Shown: piece after piece, positions 33,936 through 37,906 of the stretch
How the letters are laid out: each line of letters opens with the position of its first letter
Position numbering within the stretch: position 1 is the first letter of the stretch
Source of the DNA: RGIG7378 sp045588325
GTDB taxonomy: Bacteria; Bacillota; Clostridia; RGIG7378
NCBI GenBank assembly: GCA_045588325.1
Contig: JAZNEA010000051.1
Span: forward strand, 1 to 37,906
Length of the DNA: 37,906 bases
Reading direction: 5' to 3'
Notes under the pieces: model-generated
Seen by the model: only the letters and a program-made list of their open reading frames with translations
What the model was told of the DNA's origin: nothing
Database searches by the model: none
Position numbers and translations under genes: made by a program

Positions 33936-33964
33936 AGTTTAATTCGGACGGCGCCTCTATTCAA
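33936..33964 (-). promoter_or_regulatory. Promoter of asnA-folA-liv
   Basis: Minus strand: -35 TTGAAT (33959-33964), 17 bases, -10 TAAACT (33936-33941). It lies about 30 bases ahead of the asnA start; this is the only convincing promoter seen for the run of six genes. Confidence 0.6.
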
Positions 33965-34031
33965 GCTTTTTTTAATTTTATGATGATTTGGGCAAAAAAT
34001 AAGCAGAAAATAAGGCTTAAACCATCCTCTG

Positions 34032-34108
34032 CCCCAGGTTGAGGAGTCAAACGCGTCCATAACACACAAAAAAGGGCGCCCGTTGCCAGACACCCTCACC
34101 TAGGACTA
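34032..34108. repeat. Duplicated terminator module, copy A
   Basis: About 77 bases shared with 35455-35528: CCCCAGGTTGAGGAG, CAAACGCGTCC, AACACA, then a terminator hairpin and TAGGACTAT. The terminator itself (34068-34095, minus strand: 9-base stem with G-U pairs, GCAA loop, then U6) ends the transcript of the gene at 34116-34604. Conservation extends well past the hairpin. Confidence 0.85.
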
Positions 34109-34115
34109 TATACCA

Positions 34116-34604
34116 TTAATTGGCAGGCAGATCAAAAGTTTTCTTATTATCGTAACTGCTTTGGGGGAATCTACTCCATTCAATTATCAGTTTGTTCCCG
34201 TCAACATTAATAGAGTACTGTCCTGCCTCAAAGGGGCAAAAGCCATTGTCTCCTCCTGACAATTGTCCCATCATAACTTCCTTGCCTTCTTTTTTGTAAT
34301 AGATCTCGGCACCGCTTCCCAAAAGATATGTCCACTCTCTTATTACAATTTCTGCCTGCTGCGTTTCTAATTGAATGGATATATCTTCCTTATAAGCTCT
34401 GGAATAAAAATCATTAATTGCCGAAAAAGAGAATGCTGTAAAACATCCCACAGCAATTATCCCAACTGCTATACCAGTTGTTATCAAAACCTTTTTTGAA
34501 ATATTGCTTTTTTTGATCAAAAGCATCACAACAGCAACAACTACAGCTATTATAATAGCTATACCAGCAAGTATTTTTAATTCGATGCTAATACCGTCTC
34601 CCAT
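34116..34604 (-). CDS. Uncharacterised small membrane protein
   Basis: Protein of 162 residues that I do not recognise. Two transmembrane helices (about 8-30 and 38-62) are followed by a soluble domain of about 100 residues, rich in beta strands (AEIVIREWTYLLGSGAEIYYKKEGKEV). It lies 9 bases after the XRE regulator and ends at a terminator, forming the third gene of the DUF2975-XRE operon. An AAGGAG lies 13 bases ahead of the ATG, inside the end of the XRE gene. Role unknown. Confidence 0.7.
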   Translation of the reverse strand: MGDGISIELKILAGIAIIIAVVVAVVMLLIKKSNISKKVLITTGIAVGIIAVGCFTAFSFSAINDFYSRAYKEDISIQLETQQAEIVIREWTYLLGSGAEIYYKKEGKEVMMGQLSGGDNGFCPFEAGQYSINVDGNKLIIEWSRFPQSSYDNKKTFDLPAN

Positions 34605-34613
34605 ATACGATAA

Positions 34614-34811
34614 TTACTCCTTTCCAAGAATATCTCCAGGCTGGCATTCCAGCACATCGCAGATTTTGTCAAGTGTCTCAAACTTCATACCCTTGACTTT
34701 ACCGTTTTTGAGCAAGGAAATGTTTGTCAAGGAGATGCCTACCTTTTCGGACAGTTCTGTCACACTCATTTTGCGTTTTGCCAGCATCACGTCGATGTTT
34801 ACGATAATCAT
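34614..34811 (-). CDS. Small XRE/Cro-type regulator (YozG-like)
   Basis: Protein of 65 residues that is nearly all helix-turn-helix: MLAKRKMSVTELSEKVGISL, then TNISLLKNGKVKGMKFETLDKIC and the DVLECQPGDIL end typical of minimal Cro/CI repressors. It follows a DUF2975 membrane protein with an ATGA overlap, a pairing seen repeatedly in Firmicutes. It is probably an autoregulator of this operon, perhaps acting at the palindrome at 35403-35431. Confidence 0.9.
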   Translation of the reverse strand: MIIVNIDVMLAKRKMSVTELSEKVGISLTNISLLKNGKVKGMKFETLDKICDVLECQPGDILGKE

Positions 34812-35317
34812 ATGTATTCCTCATTTTCTGCCTTGATTTTTGCTGCCTCTCCAACATAACGAGCTGCAAAATATAATGCAAAGCTGAGAATCAAACCAAT
34901 TAATCCGATAGTCAACAAGATTGGGACAAATGGATTCCAGCCAAGCATAGTGAAAACGAATTGTGCTACAAGATAAATCAAGCAGTCCACAAATAGGATC
35001 AATGCGCTGGTGTTTAGCTTCCTTGCAATCTTCATTGAAAACAGGAGCCCTCTCTTTATTTCGCTTGAAATGCCCCATCCTATGAGTAGTGTTATAAAAC
35101 ATGGAATTGATGCAAGCCAATAAAAAAGAAGTTGTACCCAAAAAGCAACGAGCTCAGCTACGGTAGGCTCAACAGGATCTGTAGGCACACCGATCGCGGT
35201 TATCGATACTTGAAATGGATATACAAAAGCACAAATCACAAGTCCGATCAAACAAATCAAAATCAACGATATCCGCAAACAAATAACCACTGCCGTGTAT
35301 TTATTTTCGTTCAGCAT
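34808..35317 (-). CDS. DUF2975 membrane protein
   Basis: Integral membrane protein of 169 residues with four predicted helices: about 9-33, 56-82, 100-120 and 128-152. The segment GLLFSMKIARKLNTSALILF after the second helix and the N-terminal KYTAVVICLRISLIL are in keeping with DUF2975. Coupled to the small XRE regulator by a four-base overlap, as is usual for this family. The ribosome binding site AAAGGAG is well placed. Molecular function unknown; the pair is often proposed to sense a membrane state and report it to the regulator. Confidence 0.82.
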   Translation of the reverse strand: MLNENKYTAVVICLRISLILICLIGLVICAFVYPFQVSITAIGVPTDPVEPTVAELVAFWVQLLFYWLASIPCFITLLIGWGISSEIKRGLLFSMKIARKLNTSALILFVDCLIYLVAQFVFTMLGWNPFVPILLTIGLIGLILSFALYFAARYVGEAAKIKAENEEYI

Positions 35318-35346
35318 AACTGTACTCCTTTATAAAGAATAGGATA

Positions 35347-35401
35347 TTCGACAAAAGCCCTAGCACATATATAGTATAGCACACAAACCCTACCTTGTTA
35401 A
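35347..35401 (-). promoter_or_regulatory. Promoter of the DUF2975-XRE operon with downstream Spo0A-like box
   Basis: Minus strand: -35 TTAACA (35396-35401), 17 bases, -10 TATACT (35373-35378). The predicted start is near 35366. Just inside the transcript is TTTGTCGAA (35347-35355), a full match to the Spo0A box core, in a position that would fit repression. Binding is inferred. Confidence 0.6.
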
Positions 35402-35402
35402 C

Positions 35403-35431
35403 AATTATTTTATGTTTTACATAAAATAATT
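35403..35431. promoter_or_regulatory. Perfect 13-base inverted repeat abutting the -35
   Basis: Arms 35403-35415 and 35419-35431 are exact inverted complements with a three-base centre (AATTATTTTATGT and its complement). It begins one base from the -35 element of the DUF2975-XRE operon. It is a good candidate operator for the small XRE protein or another dimeric regulator. Confidence 0.6.
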
Positions 35432-35454
35432 ATCGCGTATATTAAAATCCCCTT

Positions 35455-35528
35455 CCCCAGGTTGAGGAGCCAAACGCGTCCGCAACACATAAAAGGGTGC
35501 CTGTCGCCAGACACCCTCTCTTAGGACT
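35455..35528. repeat. Duplicated terminator module, copy B
   Basis: Second copy of the module at 34032-34108, with the same order of words and a few substitutions. The terminator (35491-35516) has a 9-base stem, GCGA loop and U4 on the minus strand, ending the gene at 35653. The rest of the gap 35318-35652 holds the promoter and palindrome described separately and otherwise nothing recognisable. Confidence 0.85.
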
Positions 35529-35652
35529 ATTAGATTAACCGCTTTGAAACATTTATCATGCAACAGATATAACGCAAATGGTATCTAAACACATATCACT
35601 CTTTATTGTAACTCTTGATCACCTGGGGGATAGTCCTCATAAGCTTCTATTG

Positions 35653-36342
35653 CTATTCCACATTTAGCAGCGAATCCACATTGATGCCATTGTTAGAGTC
35701 CACAGGAAATACACCCTTATATGCAAGCAAATATGCACCATCATCCAACTTTTCTTTTATCAAGAACGTGCACTCTTCTCCCACATCTACCTTGATAAAC
35801 CTTTCCGACAGGATAAATGTTCCTCCATGGATCTTTGCAAAGCCACACCTCTCTGCTGCTGCTTTCTGCTTGTCAAACTGAAAATCTCCTGTATTGCCTT
35901 CCCTAACCACAGTAACTGTTTTCTTTGTATCCCCTCTAAGGGAATCCTCTACCTCCACTGTATAGACAGTATATATCATCCATTGAAGCAGATCCTTTTT
36001 CTCATCTCCAAAAGCTAATCTGTTGTATTTTTTATAGTCAAATTTGTTCCTGAACTCATAGTCTATAGAGACGATTTTGCCCTTAACAACGTACGAGCTT
36101 TCGTTAATCAAATCCTCGATATAAAGCGGCTGAGATGTTGGAACTCTATCGATTGCTACCTCAATTATTATTCCATCGTTTGTCTTGGAGGTCTCCCCGT
36201 GATACTCCAAATCCGATTCATCATACGGAGTCTTTGAAGTTAACAAGTCATATGGTTCTGGAGCATCATCCTTAATCAAAAATGCAATGCTGACAACAAC
36301 TACTAAAACCACAACCATAACAGTAATTATTAGTTTTTTCAT
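35653..36342 (-). CDS. Uncharacterised exported protein
   Basis: Protein of 229 residues with an N-terminal membrane helix (about 4-23) acting as signal or anchor; no lipobox. The external part has SSYVVKGKIVSIDYEF, YTVYTVEVEDSLRGDTKKTVTVVREG and KVDVGEECTFLIKEKLDDGAYLLA, a beta-barrel-like pattern seen in small cell-surface proteins of Clostridia. The name of the family is not known to me. The ribosome binding site GGGGGATACCT precedes the ATG. It has its own terminator. Confidence 0.7.
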   Translation of the reverse strand: MKKLIITVMVVVLVVVVSIAFLIKDDAPEPYDLLTSKTPYDESDLEYHGETSKTNDGIIIEVAIDRVPTSQPLYIEDLINESSYVVKGKIVSIDYEFRNKFDYKKYNRLAFGDEKKDLLQWMIYTVYTVEVEDSLRGDTKKTVTVVREGNTGDFQFDKQKAAAERCGFAKIHGGTFILSERFIKVDVGEECTFLIKEKLDDGAYLLAYKGVFPVDSNNGINVDSLLNVE

Positions 36343-36407
36343 AGGTATCCCCCTTTCTTTTTGTTAGAAATTTAAGTTGTCCTAAAGCTTTACAGTTTAC
36401 TTCTTTT

Positions 36408-37508
36408 TCACTCAGTTGGCGTTACAACAACTCGAACAATGTCTGTATGGCTTTCTTGATTATCAACAGATATGAACTTTACATTAACATCATAGATATA
36501 ACAAGGAGTGCCATCTGCTAATACAGATAATATCGGGTCAGACAAGTAATACCTTGTTTTGTATTTATCTCTGGCTTCCTGGCTCATCCCGCCATATATA
36601 TCATCTAATCTTTTATACACAGCCGCTTTTACGGTTTGGGGCTCGAATACCGATATATCTATATTCGCAGGAATTCTTCCAAACATGTCGGCAGAATACA
36701 TGCTTATTTCCCCTGAATATGCAACTTGTACATAAATATACTCAGATGTTTTTATACCATAAAGGTATTTTTCAAAAGATATCGAGTAGTATCCTTTTAT
36801 TTCTTTGTCTTTTTCAATGCTTACTTCAAACAACTCCCAATCGGGAACCCTTCCATACACACCTTTTACAAAATTTTTTGCTATGGTGATATATTCATTA
36901 TCGCTCAGTGTCTCATCTGTATTCTCTATGATCCCATAATTTATGTAGGATGAGACTCTTCCTTTTTCGTCTACTGAAAATCCGTATTTACCATCATATG
37001 ACGAATACTTATAAAGCGGGTAATAACTAGGAAAACGATTATATGTTTTAATATAACCACCTCTTATTTCATTCTGTCCTATTATTACTACTCTTTCAGA
37101 TGCTGGACTTATATGCTCAAATGCATTTTCGCTGTACAGCTCTGTTATGATTCCATAATCTACTGATGCTGGGAAACTATCCGAATGCCCTAGTATCCCC
37201 ACGGTATATTCTTCTATGTTATAGTCTGCATAATCTATGCTACCAATTTCTACCCTTTCAAACTCAATCAAGCTAAGTAATTCATTTAGTTCGTCAACTG
37301 GTACTGTCTTTAGGTCAGGGCGGATATAGTAGTAGTAATTTTCGTCAATATACGACAGGCCGCCACATATGTTGTTGTAATCCGCATAATAAACAACATT
37401 ATCTCCAATTAGGGCTTCTCCATATGTTTCTCTTCCTGCCTTTTTGTATATATAATCTGAAAGCGGTTGATCGTCCTCAACATAGGTTTTATCTACCTGA
37501 TAAATCAT
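36408..37508 (-). CDS. Uncharacterised protein, probably N-terminally truncated surface protein
   Basis: Protein of 366 residues rich in Tyr, Asp and Glu, composed mostly of predicted strands (YYYYIRPDLKTVPVDELNELL, KGYYSISFEKYLYGIKTSEYIYVQVAYSGEI). Composition and repeats resemble secreted or lipoprotein domains, yet it begins MIYQVDKTYVEDDQ with no signal peptide, and no ribosome binding site is well placed. Its ATG overlaps the stop of the XRE gene (ATGA). The likeliest reading is that the original 5' end, with its signal sequence, has been lost at the junction with the XRE gene. It could also be a coupled cytoplasmic protein. Confidence 0.6.
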   Translation of the reverse strand: MIYQVDKTYVEDDQPLSDYIYKKAGRETYGEALIGDNVVYYADYNNICGGLSYIDENYYYYIRPDLKTVPVDELNELLSLIEFERVEIGSIDYADYNIEEYTVGILGHSDSFPASVDYGIITELYSENAFEHISPASERVVIIGQNEIRGGYIKTYNRFPSYYPLYKYSSYDGKYGFSVDEKGRVSSYINYGIIENTDETLSDNEYITIAKNFVKGVYGRVPDWELFEVSIEKDKEIKGYYSISFEKYLYGIKTSEYIYVQVAYSGEISMYSADMFGRIPANIDISVFEPQTVKAAVYKRLDDIYGGMSQEARDKYKTRYYLSDPILSVLADGTPCYIYDVNVKFISVDNQESHTDIVRVVVTPTE

Positions 37509-37801
37509 GACATGATAAACATGTCCTTTATACCAGATCCATGTCCATATTCCTGCAGAAGCTGTTCAAAGCGTTTCATAGCTTCCTCCCTGCCATCTTT
37601 ATCATTATTCAGCAGTTCATCAATTGTCACGCCGAAAAAATTGGCAATCGCCGGAAGCTGAGTAATATCGGGATACCCGTAAGCACACTCCCATTTGGAA
37701 ACAGACTGCGCGGAGATTCCCAGTGCATCCGCCAGTGCTTCCTGCGTCAGATCACGGCTTTTGCGGAGTTGTTTGATTTTTTCACCGAAATTCAGTTCCA
37801 T
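37505..37801 (-). CDS. XRE-family regulator, shortened after the DNA-binding domain
   Basis: Protein of 98 residues with an N-terminal helix-turn-helix (GEKIKQLRKSRDLTQEALADALGISAQSVSKWE, then PDITQLPAIANFFGVTIDELL). In the common large family with this domain, a C-terminal sensor or TPR-like region of 200 or more residues follows NNDKDGREEAMKRFEQLLQEY; here it stops after about 30 more residues. The start at 37801 follows AGGAGGAAATCCT; an ATG at 37834 has no ribosome binding site. Well expressed from a strong promoter. It may be a truncated gene, or a minimal regulator of the following gene. Confidence 0.85.
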   Translation of the reverse strand: MELNFGEKIKQLRKSRDLTQEALADALGISAQSVSKWECAYGYPDITQLPAIANFFGVTIDELLNNDKDGREEAMKRFEQLLQEYGHGSGIKDMFIMS

Positions 37802-37852
37802 AGGATTTCCTCCTGTAAATTTGATAATCGACATGAGCTCTTGTCTGGTTTT

Positions 37853-37881
37853 ATTGTATCATAGATGCAAGATGAGGTCAA
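37853..37881 (-). promoter_or_regulatory. Strong promoter of the XRE gene at the right edge
   Basis: Minus strand: -35 TTGACC (37876-37881), 17 bases, -10 TACAAT (37853-37858), five of six at each element. The predicted leader of about 45 bases runs to the ATG at 37801. Confidence 0.7.
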
Positions 37882-37906
37882 TAACCGCTTATTTGTGCGG
37901 ATTACA

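Overview
The window looks like part of the chromosome of an endospore-forming member of the Clostridia, Lachnospiraceae-like by gene content. The indicators are a contiguous sigK, a PdaA-type cortex deacetylase, the paired GlgC/GlgD form of ADP-glucose pyrophosphorylase, the DUF421-DUF4363 pair, AsnA-type asparagine synthetase, strong AGGAGG ribosome binding sites and TGTCGAA (Spo0A-type) sequences. Assignment below class level is inference. Almost everything is on the minus strand; only DUF421, DUF4363 and sigK are on plus.

Layout, left to right. 1-1850: front of a Tad/Flp pilus operon (TadZ-like protein and a CpaF ATPase cut by the window edge), behind a sigma-A-like promoter with three TGTCGAA boxes upstream. 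2000-4530: glgC-glgD with promoter and terminator. 4590-6150: a stand-alone sugar-binding lipoprotein. 6198-10710: a PdaA-like deacetylase, then a response regulator-sensor kinase-HtrA protease operon resembling CssRS-HtrA secretion-stress systems. 10750-12654 (plus): DUF421, DUF4363, sigK. 12658-22030: a housekeeping cluster read trpS-scpA-scpB-mutS2-typA-mltG-U32 (tRNA charging, chromosome condensation, recombination control, ribosome GTPase, cell wall, tRNA modification). 22050-24480: accessory stretch with a candidate plus-strand structured RNA, a duplicated-domain lipoprotein, an Ada-zinc-motif protein and a heptad repeat. 24487-28326: a possible envelope-lipid module (acyltransferase with zinc ribbon, unknown protein, GT4 glycosyltransferase, PncC). 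28410-33964: asnA-folA-livKHMG, an amino-acid-related cluster lacking livF. 34030-37906: AT-richer accessory region with two XRE regulators, DUF2975, small membrane or exported proteins and a duplicated terminator module.

No complete CRISPR array, transposase, rRNA or tRNA gene was seen. The most notable unexplained signals are: (1) an orphan promoter-structured RNA-terminator unit at about 22075-22190 with mutually exclusive helices, lying where there is no plus-strand gene; (2) the cluster of Spo0A-like boxes in front of the Tad pilus operon; (3) a terminator-like hairpin with the sigK ribosome binding site in its loop and its start codon at the loop/arm edge; (4) a TTCACTY heptad repeat family, one copy of which supplies the stop codon of typA; (5) a liv transporter operon without livF.
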